Below, piece after piece: positions 1 through 7,996 of a DNA stretch of 16,401 nucleotides. How positions within the stretch are numbered: position 1 is the first letter of the stretch; each line of letters opens with the position of its first letter. Source of the DNA: CAJXZP01 sp049606935 (GTDB lineage: Bacteria > Bacteroidota > Bacteroidia > Flavobacteriales_G > Salibacteraceae). The stretch spans positions 1 through 16,401 of the forward strand of contig JBMYWA010000053.1 in assembly GCA_049606935.1 (NCBI GenBank), written 5' to 3'. Position numbers and translations under genes: made by a program. The notes below the pieces were generated by a model that had not been told where the DNA came from, searched no databases, and saw only the letters and a program-made list of their open reading frames with translations.

Positions 1-1
1 A

Positions 2-809
2 GGTTCCTCACCCAATAAAGAATCAGATAGTTTGTTTATTGAAGAATATCAAGACGAAAATGGTAAGGTTAAAATACTGCATGCAGAGCCCTTGTATATT
101 GATTTGATAAGAGATTTAGGAGCGCGTAAGGGCGAAAAAGAATGGAATTTAGGCATGGGTCTTACGGATAACTTAACCTTCGACACCTATGAGGCTTTAG
201 TTGAGTATGAATTTGCTCCAATAGATAGGCTCGGGTTTGAGATTGAATTGCCGTTTTTGGTTTATTCACCTCAAACTAACATATCTAAAGATTCCGTTCC
301 ATCCAGTAAAATGGAAAGTTTAAAACTGGGAACCCAATGGAGTTTTTTGGTCGATGAAAAATCATCAACATCAATGGCCCTTGGCTACATTCACGAATTT
401 GAATTTAATGACTTTGAAAATTTTGGAAATCCTCTTTTTGTAGGTAATGTTTTTAACCCCTTTTTTGATTGCAGCTAAAAGATGGGGGACAAATTTTCAT
501 ACCTTGATATACACCGGACCCGTTTTTCACCAAAATTTGGATACCAAAAATTGGCATAACTCTTATGAATTAAACTTTAGTACCCATTATATGATATCTG
601 GAACGAATAATTTTATTGGAATAGAGTTCAACCAACAATATGTGGGTAGCGATTTTGACATGACTATTCGCCCGCAAATGCGAGTAGCTATTGCTCATAA
701 TTTTTTGGTGGGTTTATTGTTTGGTATTCCTGTTGAACGTGAAAATGAAAGATTTAGTTCTTTTGTACGTTTAATTTGGGAACCAGAAGGGTTTCTGAAT
801 AGAAATTAG
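2..809 (+). pseudogene. Conserved envelope-type protein of unknown function, 5'-truncated by window edge and frameshifted
   Basis: Two overlapping frames together make one protein. The first frame is open from the window edge (codon at 2-4) and stops at 476-478; the second is open from 444 to 809. The first carries a stretch at about 81-145 reading HAEPLYIDLIRDLGARKGEK, which I recall as typical of a conserved hypothetical protein of Flavobacteria and relatives, often near carbonic anhydrase genes; no function is known to me. The rest has alternating hydrophobic and aromatic residues, suggesting beta strands and an outer-membrane or periplasmic place, but no signal peptide is visible because the true start lies outside the window. 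Reading continues naturally (GNVFNPF then LIAAKRWG) if one base is dropped from the C4T6 run at 457-466. It could be a real lesion, a sequencing error or recoding. The next gene encodes carbonic anhydrase, 180 bases on. Confidence 0.7.
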
Positions 810-943
810 TTAGTCTCTCTTTGGGATCTTACCACATTCATTCATCGTTATGTGTTATGATTTCAATTTTTAGTGTTAACCCTTTGGCTAAATAATATTC
901 AAATTTGTACTATAAAAAAAATGGAATTCAAAAGGTCACACTG

Positions 944-973
944 TTTGATTTTTAAACCCGTGTTGTAACTTTA
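944..973 (+). promoter_or_regulatory. Possible Bacteroidota-type promoter for the carbonic anhydrase gene
   Basis: A TTTG at 944-947 lies 18 bases before TAACTTTA at 966-973. This resembles the -33 TTG and -7 TAnnTTTG elements of Bacteroidota, but the last base of the -7 element is A instead of G. It lies 16 bases before the ATG at 990. The rest of the 810-989 gap shows no gene, hairpin or repeat. Confidence 0.3.
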
Positions 974-989
974 TCCCAAATATTAAGAT

Positions 990-1556
990 ATGAATATAGA
1001 GCAAATAGAATCTAGGCTAAAAGAAGGAAATGATAGGTTTGTGAATGACAAACTAGAAGGAAAACTTCAAAATTCTAACCGAAGGGGAGAATTAACTGGA
1101 GGTCAAAACCCGTATGCCATTTTGCTAAGCTGCGCTGACAGTAGAGTAGTGCCAGAACTAACATTTGATGCTGGTTTAGGCGAAATTTTTACCGTACGTG
1201 TGGCGGGCAACGTAGCGAATACTTCATCTATAGCTAGTATAGAATATGCGGTGGCACATATAGGATGTAAAGTGATTGTTGTATTGGGGCACCAAAGCTG
1301 TGGTGCTGTTACAGCGGCAATGGCTGGAGGAAGCAACGGACACAATTTAAATCATTTATTAGCGCATATAGCCCCAGCTATTGCAGCAAATACAGAAAAT
1401 GCCCAGGTAGATGATGTAGTGAAAACTAATGCAGAACTAAACGCACAAGATTTACAAGAAAGATCAGCAATAATTAAAGGAGCTGTTGAAAAAGGCGAGC
1501 TAAAAATTATTCCTGCTTATTATAATCTAGACTCAGGTAGAGTTGATTTTTTGTAA
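990..1556 (+). CDS. Beta-class carbonic anhydrase
   Basis: Beta-carbonic anhydrase interconverts CO2 and bicarbonate in the cytoplasm, using a zinc ion. The 188-residue protein is near the usual size for compact bacterial forms. The zinc ligands and catalytic pair are all present: Cys48-Ala-Asp50-Ser-Arg52 (CADSR), His101 and Cys104 (GHQSCGAV). The RVAGN stretch at 70-74 is also typical. No signal peptide is seen, so it should be cytosolic. The ATG start has no clear Shine-Dalgarno site, as is usual in this phylum. The SDR gene follows after only 18 bases and is probably co-transcribed. The upstream broken gene belongs to a family that I recall near carbonic anhydrases, suggesting an inorganic-carbon or pH role. 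The family call is firm; the physiological role is inferred. Confidence 0.96.
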   Translation: MNIEQIESRLKEGNDRFVNDKLEGKLQNSNRRGELTGGQNPYAILLSCADSRVVPELTFDAGLGEIFTVRVAGNVANTSSIASIEYAVAHIGCKVIVVLGHQSCGAVTAAMAGGSNGHNLNHLLAHIAPAIAANTENAQVDDVVKTNAELNAQDLQERSAIIKGAVEKGELKIIPAYYNLDSGRVDFL

Positions 1557-1574
1557 TCTAAAGAGCACCATTTA

Positions 1575-2225
1575 ATGAGTAAAACAGCTGTTATTATTGG
1601 AGCCACAGGGTTGGTAGGTTCAAATTTGGTTAATCAACTTTTACGAGATGATGCATTTGATTTGGTGAAAGTTTTTGTACGGAATTCTACAGGAATAAAA
1701 GCATCCAATTTTTTGGAATTTATTGTTGATTTTGAAGATTTTGAAAGTTTCAATTCCGATGTAAAGGGAGATGTATTGTTCTCTTGTATGGGAACAACCT
1801 TGAAAACAGCAGGAAGTAAATCGGTGCAATATAAGATTGATTATACTTTCCAATTTGAAATGGCTAAAACAGCTAAAGAGAATGGATTTGATGAATTGGT
1901 CTTGGTGTCATCTACTGGTGCCAATTCTCAGTCCATATTTTTTTACCCCAAAATAAAAGGGCAGTTAGAGGAATCGGTAGCAAAATTGGGCTTTAATAAA
2001 TTGGTAATTGTAAGGCCAAGTTTGTTATTAGGAGAAAGAAAGGAACCAAGATTTGGAGAGAAAATATACGCGAAAATTTTACCCATTTTAAGTGTTCTAC
2101 CTGGCATGAAAAAATACAAAGGTATTACAGGCTTACAGGTTGCTAAAGCCATGATTAATTTGTCAAAAAACTCAAATTTGCGAAGTACCGTGTTCGAGTT
2201 GGATGAACTTTTTAAGTACGTATAA
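1575..2225 (+). CDS. NAD(P)-binding atypical SDR, TIP30/HTATIP2-like oxidoreductase or epimerase
   Basis: A 216-residue Rossmann-fold protein. The dinucleotide-binding motif GATGLVG lies at residues 9-15. LFSCMGTTLKTAGSK at about 68-82 matches the CLGTT..AG signature of the TIP30/HTATIP2 branch of atypical short-chain dehydrogenases. The likely active-site set is Ser112/Ser113 with Tyr124-x3-Lys128, followed by VRPSLLLGER near 146-155, also typical of this branch. Such proteins are often labelled nucleoside-diphosphate-sugar epimerase, but the substrate is unknown and no reaction can be assigned from sequence. There is no signal peptide, so it is cytosolic. The gene starts 18 bases after carbonic anhydrase and lacks its own evident promoter, so an operon is likely. 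A T-rich gap of 80 bases without a hairpin separates it from the next gene. Confidence 0.88.
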   Translation: MSKTAVIIGATGLVGSNLVNQLLRDDAFDLVKVFVRNSTGIKASNFLEFIVDFEDFESFNSDVKGDVLFSCMGTTLKTAGSKSVQYKIDYTFQFEMAKTAKENGFDELVLVSSTGANSQSIFFYPKIKGQLEESVAKLGFNKLVIVRPSLLLGERKEPRFGEKIYAKILPILSVLPGMKKYKGITGLQVAKAMINLSKNSNLRSTVFELDELFKYV

Positions 2226-2305
2226 ATAATTGCCCCCCTTACAGTTTTCTTAACTCTTTCAAACAATCTTGCCATGATTGCTGATATATAAAATAATAGA
2301 AAGAA

Positions 2306-3442
2306 ATGAAATTGGTAAAAAAAGCATTGATAACCTTTTTTAAGGTTATTGGAATATTGCTATTATTAGGTCTTGTTGCAGGACTCGTATTTATTAATAC
2401 AAGCCCCGAATTTGGAGGTGTGCCTTCGCAAAATAAGATGGAAACGTATAAAAAATCAGGGCACTTTGATGGAGAGGTTTTTGTTAATGATCAATTAACC
2501 ACCTTAGATATTAGTTTTTCGGATATGATAGACTTGATAAGCGACCTTATTAATGGAAAGCCTAACCTTAGACCTGGTTTTGAAATTCCAGTATTAAAAG
2601 TAGCTACTCAAGAATTAAAAGCAAATAATAGTAGTAAACTAATATGGTTTGGTCATTCGGCATTTTTATTACAAATGGATGGAAAGAATATTTTACTAGA
2701 TCCCATGTTTGGCGAGGTGCCAGCTCCAAGTCCGTACCTTGGGCAAAAGCGGTATTTTTCGAATTTACCCATTGAGGTGGAAGACTTACCTATGATTGAT
2801 GCAGTGGTTATTTCTCATGATCATTATGACCATTTAGATTATGGTTCTATTCAGAAACTGAAAAGTAAAACCAATATGTTTTTTGTACCCCTAGGGGTGG
2901 GAGCTCATTTTATGGAATGGGGAATAAATGAAAGTCAGATTACCGAAATGAATTGGTGGGAAACCAATAGGTTAGATAATATGGAGTTTTCATTTACACC
3001 GTCAAGGCATTTCTCAGGCCGAGGGTTAACAGATAGAAACACTACACTTTGGGGCTCTTGGGTAATTAAAGGAAAAAATGAAAATCTATTTTTTAGTGGA
3101 GATGGTGGTTACGGTCCGCACTTTAAGAAAATTGGAGAAAAGTTTGGACCTTTTGATTTAGCCTTAATAGAATGTGGTCAATATAATGAAAAGTGGAGCC
3201 AAATTCATATGATGCCTGAGCAATCTGCACAAGCTGGCTTAGATTTAAAAGCTATGTTTATCATGCCTATTCATTGGGGTGCTTTTACTTTAGCCATGCA
3301 TTCTTGGACAGACCCGGTGATACGAATAAAAGTGAAAGCAGAAGAACTCGGAATTCCCATAATAACCCCTAAAATTGGAGGGCAAATAGAAATTAAAGCG
3401 CTAGATAACCCAAAATATCAAAAAGAATGGTGGGTAAATTAG
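2306..3442 (+). CDS. Membrane-anchored MBL-fold metallo-hydrolase, NAPE-PLD-like
   Basis: A 378-residue metallo-beta-lactamase-fold enzyme. A single hydrophobic segment at about residues 7-30 should anchor it in the inner membrane. The dinuclear metal site is complete: His171-x-His173-x-Asp175-His176 (HDHYDH), His235 (SRH), Asp266 (SGD) and His323 (PIHWG); His301 is also conserved-looking. The layout, with WFGHSAFLLQ at 114-123, the TPSRHFSGRGLTDRN block and IHMMPEQSAQA, fits the branch that includes N-acyl-phosphatidylethanolamine phospholipase D and bacterial RomA/UlaG-like hydrolases. A lipid phosphodiester substrate is possible but not proven. The ATG is preceded by an A/G-rich stretch (AGAAAGAA) that may serve as a weak ribosome site. 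The gene ends at a strong palindromic terminator and may form the last gene of the carbonic anhydrase unit. Confidence 0.9.
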   Translation: MKLVKKALITFFKVIGILLLLGLVAGLVFINTSPEFGGVPSQNKMETYKKSGHFDGEVFVNDQLTTLDISFSDMIDLISDLINGKPNLRPGFEIPVLKVATQELKANNSSKLIWFGHSAFLLQMDGKNILLDPMFGEVPAPSPYLGQKRYFSNLPIEVEDLPMIDAVVISHDHYDHLDYGSIQKLKSKTNMFFVPLGVGAHFMEWGINESQITEMNWWETNRLDNMEFSFTPSRHFSGRGLTDRNTTLWGSWVIKGKNENLFFSGDGGYGPHFKKIGEKFGPFDLALIECGQYNEKWSQIHMMPEQSAQAGLDLKAMFIMPIHWGAFTLAMHSWTDPVIRIKVKAEELGIPIITPKIGGQIEIKALDNPKYQKEWWVN

Positions 3443-3459
3443 GTCTTAGGATTAAAAAC

Positions 3460-3495
3460 AAAAAAAGAGGCTAGTATATACTAGCCTCTTTTTTT
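3460..3495. terminator. Bidirectional intrinsic terminator between convergent genes
   Basis: A7 on the left and T7 on the right flank a perfect 24-base palindrome at 3466-3489 (AGAGGCTAGTAT then its reverse complement). Transcripts from either side would form a strong hairpin followed by a U run. It lies 18 bases after the hydrolase stop and 16 bases from the stop of the convergent T9SS-substrate gene, so it can end both. Confidence 0.93.
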
Positions 3496-3511
3496 AGAAT
3501 GAATATTATCC

Positions 3512-6199
3512 TTATTGTTTAATAAACGTCTTTGTAAAGTTACCCTGATTGGTATAAAGGGTAATATAATAAATTCCTTGGGTGTACTCACTAACGTTTA
3601 TTTCCGTTTGATTTTGGCCGTTGCTAGTGGTTAAATAATGGGAGTGTAAAACTTGTCCTGCGCCATTTAAAACTCTAACCTGCACTTTCTCATTACCAGG
3701 ATTCTCAAAGCTTAAAGTAGCTGTTGATACTACTGGATTTGGATAAATATTTATTTTTAATTCTTCGGCATCAATTGTTTCAATAGCAGTGATGTCCCAA
3801 TTATTTGAAAAATAAGTTTTGAAAGCTCCTGCACCGTGGGTTCCTACCACACAAAAACCATCGCTTTCACGGTAATCAATTTGCTCAATTACAATGTTAC
3901 CAATTACATCAGGTGCTTGTTGAATCCATTCTGTATTTTCTCCATCCAGCGTGTTAGTCGCAAACAGTCCAATAGAAGTTCCTAATAATACAGCATCTCC
4001 GTTTTGAGTTTTAATAAACTTTGCCCATCTAAATGATGGCCCGTCTCCAATATATGAAAGGCTAGGGGGAGTGCCTGGCTCGGATTCTCCTTTTAAATTT
4101 CCTTCTACATTAGACCAAGTAGCTCCTCCGTCTGTAGAACTCCACATACTAATGACATTATAGTTGGAGTACACCACTAAAACATTATTCGCGTTTTCAG
4201 GGTCTACTTCAATATTAGAAGTATAAGATCCGTTCGTTATACCGGTGGTAATGTTAGTAATGGTAGCGTTAGGGCCTCCATTATCAATTACCTTATATAT
4301 GTTTTTACCGGAGGTCCCAACGTAAACAACTCCTGGCGTGCTTTTAGAAGCGTTAATAGCCGTAATTGTTCCGGAAACAGATCCAATATTTGTCCAAAGC
4401 TCTTGGTTGTTATCAAGGGCACTTAAATTGCTGTTTCTCCATATGTTTCCTCCTTCTGGAAGGTACATTTTGTTATTATCAGACGGATCTAAAATGAAGG
4501 GATGATTAAATAAATAATTACTTGTGTTGTTAGGTCTAATATTTCTTTTAATGGAGGTAGTCTCTCCGTTCTGATTAATTTTATGACGGCTAATATTTCC
4601 ATTTTGAGAAGAGGCGTACAATACATTTGAGCCACCTTCAATGGCACAAAAAGCTCCGTCTCCTCCTTGAGAGAAAGTCCAGTCAGTAAGAGTATCGGCA
4701 TGCACTGTAACCCAACTACCATTATCTTGATAGCCCGAAATTACAGTCTCATTTTCCTCCTCGTGATCAATGCCTAAACCGTAAAATTGAGTAGTTTGAA
4801 ATCCATTATTAAAACTTTCCCAAATAACCTTACTAGCTTCTGGATTAGTGGTAAAATGTAATCCACCATCTGTACTAGCCAGCATATGGTTTGCATTGGA
4901 AGGTTTAAAAATTATGCTTTGTTGATCTGGATGTTGGTTATCTCTGTAATAATTAAAATTACTATAACCATCAGCATCGTACCCTCCAATTTGGCTCATG
5001 CCCGATGTGGTGTTAAATCCATTTGAGGATCTAAACAAGTTAGTAGCCCCTAAATACACCATATTTTCGTTGGTTGGCTTCACTGCTAAACTCATACAGT
5101 AATTTCCTTGGGTATTTAAACTGTATCCTCTTGCTGGCGGAAGTTTAGAGCTTCGGTTTTGCCACACACCACCTGAACCAGAACCATTTCCATTTTGGTA
5201 TGTATATTTCCAAAAAGACACATCAGATAACCCTGAACCCGGGGTTTCGGTATAATAGTACACCACATTTTCATTACTAGGGGCCGAAGCAATAAGTGTT
5301 CTTTCATGGTTGCTTGGCAGGTCATTGGGAGAAATATTTACCCAATTTGTACCGTCTACTGATCTCCAAAACCCAGATTGAGCACCATCTGAACTAATAT
5401 GCGCATAACATACACCAGTTGAGGTTATTTCAATTTCAGACCAGTCTGCGTTGATTGCTCCTCCCAATACTAGGGTCCAAGAGTTACCACCATCAACGCT
5501 TCTTTGAATTCCTCTAGAAGTTGCAGCATACAGCTCATCCTCTACAAGGTTAGAGGGGTCCATAGCGATGTTAAAAATGTAACTCCATTGGTTGCCTTTT
5601 TGAACTGGCGTTGCAGTGGAAGGCATTTGTGTCCAGGTAGCTCCATGATCAATTGATTTATACATTCCGCTGCCGTAATAATAGGCAGAAAAACTTTTAC
5701 TCGCAGAATTACCAACAGATTCACCAGATCCATAATAAAAAATATTTTCCTTTCCGGGTCTAACGTCTTGTATTACACATGAAACAGCAGATTGATCTTC
5801 ATAATTAGTTGCTCTTGACCAAGATTGGCCAAAGTCAGTACTACGCCACATACCTCCTGAAACACCTCCAGCTAAAACCACGTTTGGAAGGGTTACGTCA
5901 AAAGCAATGGCACGGGTTCTTCCTCCAACATTATAGGGGCCTATTGGTTCAAAAACTTGATCGCTAACCTTATTGTTTCGTGAATTCGATTTAGGAAGAG
6001 TAGATGCAAACGCTAATTCTTTCATTCGAATGTTGTCTGGAATAGCTCCAGTTTTTGGATCTTTTAACCGATTTAATTCATAATCAGCACGACCAGCAAT
6101 TCCTGTTTCTCTTTTAGAAACTTGATGTTTAGAATCCGAGGAACATGAAAAAAGCCCCACAGATAAAAGTGAGGCTAGTAAAAAATGTGATAATCTCAT
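3512..6199 (-). CDS. Secreted Asp-box beta-propeller protein (sortilin/VPS10-like) with T9SS type A sorting domain
   Basis: An 895-residue surface or secreted protein. Residues 1-19 form an export signal ending in LFSC, a lipobox with Cys19. From about 85 to 790 the protein is rich in Asp-box repeats (S-x-D-x-G-x-x-W), e.g. 120-127 STDFGQSW, 182-189 SIDHGATW, 234-241 SVDGGNSW, 280-286 and a later STDGGATW. These make the multi-bladed propellers of the sortilin/VPS10 and sialidase-like folds; I see no evidence for sialidase catalysis. The last 80 residues (816-895) are a T9SS type A sorting domain, with YPNP at 819-822, a middle RVLNGAGQVL strand and a final GNFTKTFIKQ strand. It should pass the outer membrane by the type IX machinery and be released or attached. 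It is transcribed alone, after a 153-base leader region. The lipobox plus T9SS tail is unusual. Confidence 0.93.
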   Translation of the reverse strand: MRLSHFLLASLLSVGLFSCSSDSKHQVSKRETGIAGRADYELNRLKDPKTGAIPDNIRMKELAFASTLPKSNSRNNKVSDQVFEPIGPYNVGGRTRAIAFDVTLPNVVLAGGVSGGMWRSTDFGQSWSRATNYEDQSAVSCVIQDVRPGKENIFYYGSGESVGNSASKSFSAYYYGSGMYKSIDHGATWTQMPSTATPVQKGNQWSYIFNIAMDPSNLVEDELYAATSRGIQRSVDGGNSWTLVLGGAINADWSEIEITSTGVCYAHISSDGAQSGFWRSVDGTNWVNISPNDLPSNHERTLIASAPSNENVVYYYTETPGSGLSDVSFWKYTYQNGNGSGSGGVWQNRSSKLPPARGYSLNTQGNYCMSLAVKPTNENMVYLGATNLFRSSNGFNTTSGMSQIGGYDADGYSNFNYYRDNQHPDQQSIIFKPSNANHMLASTDGGLHFTTNPEASKVIWESFNNGFQTTQFYGLGIDHEEENETVISGYQDNGSWVTVHADTLTDWTFSQGGDGAFCAIEGGSNVLYASSQNGNISRHKINQNGETTSIKRNIRPNNTSNYLFNHPFILDPSDNNKMYLPEGGNIWRNSNLSALDNNQELWTNIGSVSGTITAINASKSTPGVVYVGTSGKNIYKVIDNGGPNATITNITTGITNGSYTSNIEVDPENANNVLVVYSNYNVISMWSSTDGGATWSNVEGNLKGESEPGTPPSLSYIGDGPSFRWAKFIKTQNGDAVLLGTSIGLFATNTLDGENTEWIQQAPDVIGNIVIEQIDYRESDGFCVVGTHGAGAFKTYFSNNWDITAIETIDAEELKINIYPNPVVSTATLSFENPGNEKVQVRVLNGAGQVLHSHYLTTSNGQNQTEINVSEYTQGIYYITLYTNQGNFTKTFIKQ

Positions 6200-6224
6200 T
6201 TTAATTCTTTAAAAATGTATAAAC

Positions 6225-6244
6225 CAAATCAATCGTTTGATTTG
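6225..6244. repeat. Short inverted repeat in the leader of the T9SS-substrate gene
   Basis: CAAATCAA at 6225-6232 and TTGATTTG at 6237-6244 are perfect 8-base arms around a 4-base loop, 26 bases before the start codon at 6199. It could be a regulator operator or a leader-RNA hairpin. There is no independent support for either. Confidence 0.4.
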
Positions 6245-6300
6245 TGCGTATTAACTACTTGATTGGTGAAATTCGTAGCCTATAATTTGGTGGTGAAAAT

Positions 6301-6344
6301 ACAAACCTATCGTTAATGTTGAAAATAATAAACGATGGGTTTGT
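6301..6344 (-). terminator. Hairpin after the folE unit, probable terminator
   Basis: Arms at 6301-6314 and 6331-6344 pair over 14 bases around a 16-base loop. On the minus-strand transcript there is one C-A mismatch and the hairpin is followed by AUUUUC, a short U tract. On the plus strand the same position is a G-U wobble. It starts 8 bases after the stop of the small gene at 6353-6595, a suitable place to end the folE transcript. CAAACCTA at 6302-6309 reads TAGGTTTG on the minus strand, so a promoter for the downstream gene may overlap this arm. Confidence 0.55.
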
Positions 6345-6352
6345 CATTAATG

Positions 6353-6595
6353 TTACATTTTTGATGCAACAATTCTAGTTTCTTCTTTAAGCTTTACCCC
6401 CAGCTTATTCTCAAAAGCATCCGATATGTGGTCGTAGGCTTCGTAATTTTCGTTTTTACGTGCACTTTCTCTTATTTCAACCAAAAATTTTAGCATGGCA
6501 TCAACGCTAGAATCCTTATTAATTAAGTCTTTTTTACTAGCTATTGTGTTAATTACTAAGTCTTCAAAATGAAATGTACTAGATGTTGATTCCAT
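6353..6595 (-). CDS. Small protein resembling the C-terminal tail of cysteinyl-tRNA synthetase
   Basis: An 80-residue, charged, helical protein with no signal peptide or membrane segment. Its middle, from about residue 32 to 72 (AMLKFLVEIRESARKNENYEAYDHISDAF then a LGVKLKEE-like end), resembles the last helical domain of bacterial CysRS, where a pattern such as L..LR..AR..KD.A.SD.IRD.L...GI..KD is usual. The catalytic HIGH and KMSKS parts are absent, so it cannot charge tRNA alone. Its ATG lies inside the 3' end of folE (17-base overlap, +1 frame), suggesting translational coupling. In flavobacteria the whole cysS gene is, to my knowledge, often beside folE, so this may be a remnant or a free-standing derivative. 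That origin is inference; the function is unknown. Confidence 0.6.
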   Translation of the reverse strand: MESTSSTFHFEDLVINTIASKKDLINKDSSVDAMLKFLVEIRESARKNENYEAYDHISDAFENKLGVKLKEETRIVASKM

Positions 6596-7262
6596 TACCT
6601 ATATAATTTAAAAATTCTGATTTGGTAGATTCGTTACAAAACTCCCCGCTGTATTGCACGGTTACGGTGGTGCTGGTTCTGTCAGTAATTCCTCGACTAG
6701 TTACACATAAATGCTGCGCCTCAATAATAACAGCTACAGAATCGGTGTTTAACGCGGCCTTTAATTCTTCTAGTATTTGAATAGTAAGTCTTTCTTGTAC
6801 TTGAGGTCTTCTAGAATAGTAATCAACTATGCGATTCATTTTTGACAAACCAATTACTTTACCTGTAGATATGTATGCCACATGAGCCTTCCCTACAATT
6901 GGCAAAAAATGATGCTCACATGTAGAGTTAACCGAAATATTTTTTTCTACCAACATTTTATCGTAATTGTATTTATTACTAAATGTTGACATTTTGGGTT
7001 TGTTATTTGGATTCAAACCACTGAATATTTCGTTGACAAACATTTTCGAGACGCGGTGCGGAGTACCTTTTAAACTGTCATCTGTCATATCTAATCCAAG
7101 AGTTTCCATAATTTTATGAAAATGCTCTTCAATTTTTGTTTTCTTTTCACCATCTGTGAGCGAAAAGGCATCAGATCTCATTGGTGTTACAGAAGAAGAT
7201 GACTCATGAGAATCTCCCATTTCATCCATTATTTCTTCTTTAAATGCGGTGTCCTGCTTCAT
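6579..7262 (-). CDS. folE: GTP cyclohydrolase I
   Basis: FolE turns GTP into 7,8-dihydroneopterin triphosphate and formate, the first step of tetrahydrofolate (and in some bacteria queuosine or biopterin) synthesis. The 227-residue length fits the family with a variable N-terminal extension of about 38 residues. Zinc ligands Cys115, His118 and Cys186 are present, with catalytic His117 (CEHHF) and the blocks GKVIGLSKMNRIVDYYSRRPQVQERL (134-159) and QHLCVTSRGI (183-192). It is a cytosolic homodecamer in known cases. The ATG at 7262 follows AAAGG in the mRNA, one of the few Shine-Dalgarno-like sites here. The small CysRS-tail-like gene overlaps its last codons. A TACCTTTG -7 element lies 47 bases upstream. 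Confidence 0.97.
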   Translation of the reverse strand: MKQDTAFKEEIMDEMGDSHESSSSVTPMRSDAFSLTDGEKKTKIEEHFHKIMETLGLDMTDDSLKGTPHRVSKMFVNEIFSGLNPNNKPKMSTFSNKYNYDKMLVEKNISVNSTCEHHFLPIVGKAHVAYISTGKVIGLSKMNRIVDYYSRRPQVQERLTIQILEELKAALNTDSVAVIIEAQHLCVTSRGITDRTSTTVTVQYSGEFCNESTKSEFLNYIGNGINI

Positions 7263-7308
7263 CCTTTTAAAGTTATGAGTAACACTATAGCTACTCCAGT
7301 TGAACCGC

Positions 7309-7316
7309 CAAAGGTA
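7309..7316 (-). promoter_or_regulatory. Candidate -7 promoter element for folE
   Basis: On the minus strand this reads TACCTTTG, an exact match to the Bacteroidota TAnnTTTG element, 46 bases before the folE ATG. No convincing TTG -33 element lies at the expected distance; only a TTA-rich stretch is there. The 7263-7381 gap holds no gene or strong hairpin. Confidence 0.45.
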
Positions 7317-7381
7317 GTGGTTAATTACAGCTAATAATTAATATTTGGTAATATTCTTTTGTATTACAACTATAGAAACAA

Positions 7382-7915
7382 TTAATATTCCATTAATTCT
7401 AAATTAACCTCTCCGTTGGTTATTTCTACCGAAGGATTGGTTTGATTTCCGCTGTATAAGGTGCCATTGAATGAACAATTTATTACGTTGTTAGAATATT
7501 CATTAATGGTAACCATAAAATCTTGACCATTATTGGTGTTGGTACCAAATGGTGTATTACTGTCATCAACGTAGGTCACCGAAACTGTGGGTTCATTAAA
7601 ATTGGTAGAATAATGAATTGTGATTGGCAAATTGGTATTTTCAAGGTCTATTCTATCTAAAGCAAAAACTAGCCTCTGTGGGTTGCCATTTTCTTTAAGT
7701 CGTTGCATGTCTATCGATTCAGCATCCACATAATAAGCGTTAAAAACGGGGTCTTGAAGAAGTACACTAAACTTTAATTCTAATAAATCACCATCTGCGT
7801 TGAAAGTAATATGATTATTAACTTCTGATGGCGGTTGCACTTCTTCCTCTTTCTTACAAGAAGAGTAGCCCAAGGCACTAATAATTAGGATAAGAGAAAA
7901 TGCTTTTTTTAACAT
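7382..7915 (-). CDS. Predicted surface lipoprotein of unknown function
   Basis: A 177-residue protein with a lipoprotein signal peptide: positively charged MLKK, a hydrophobic core (5-15) and a lipobox ending in Cys20 (YSSC). The mature N terminus runs Cys-Lys-Lys-Glu-Glu-Glu, which fits the Lys plus two acidic residues described as a lipoprotein export signal to the cell surface in Bacteroidota. The rest is Asn/Thr-rich, with alternating strands ending in a pattern like CSFNGTLYSG and ITNGEVNLEL, common in small beta-rich secreted proteins of this phylum. I do not recognise a functional family. It lies divergent to the regulator gene at 8058 and upstream of folE with a 119-base gap, so it may be transcribed alone. 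Confidence 0.85.
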   Translation of the reverse strand: MLKKAFSLILIISALGYSSCKKEEEVQPPSEVNNHITFNADGDLLELKFSVLLQDPVFNAYYVDAESIDMQRLKENGNPQRLVFALDRIDLENTNLPITIHYSTNFNEPTVSVTYVDDSNTPFGTNTNNGQDFMVTINEYSNNVINCSFNGTLYSGNQTNPSVEITNGEVNLELMEY

Positions 7916-7996
7916 GTTGGTTGATTTTTATTGCTGCAAATTAATCAATTATTATAAGCGCGTCAAAACTGATATGAATCATTGATTTTTTATTTT

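Noticed and set aside
810..989. Possible small RNA or gene in the gap before carbonic anhydrase
   Set aside because: No long open frame, hairpin or repeat stands out; only a weak promoter-like pair is present.
1943..2275. Minus-strand open frame of about 110 codons antisense to the SDR gene
   Set aside because: It lies almost wholly opposite a strong SDR gene and its product has no recognisable features. A shorter nearby minus frame in the 2230-2275 gap (ending KELRKL) looks protein-like but is too short to support as a gene remnant.
3512..6199. Sialidase call for the Asp-box protein
   Set aside because: Asp boxes alone mark a propeller fold; the sialidase Arg triad and FRIP motif were not seen.
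7966..7985. Fur-box-like sequence upstream of the regulator-flavodoxin unit
   Set aside because: The TGATATGAATCATTGAT stretch matches only about half of the classic 19-base box, which is expected by chance in AT-rich DNA.
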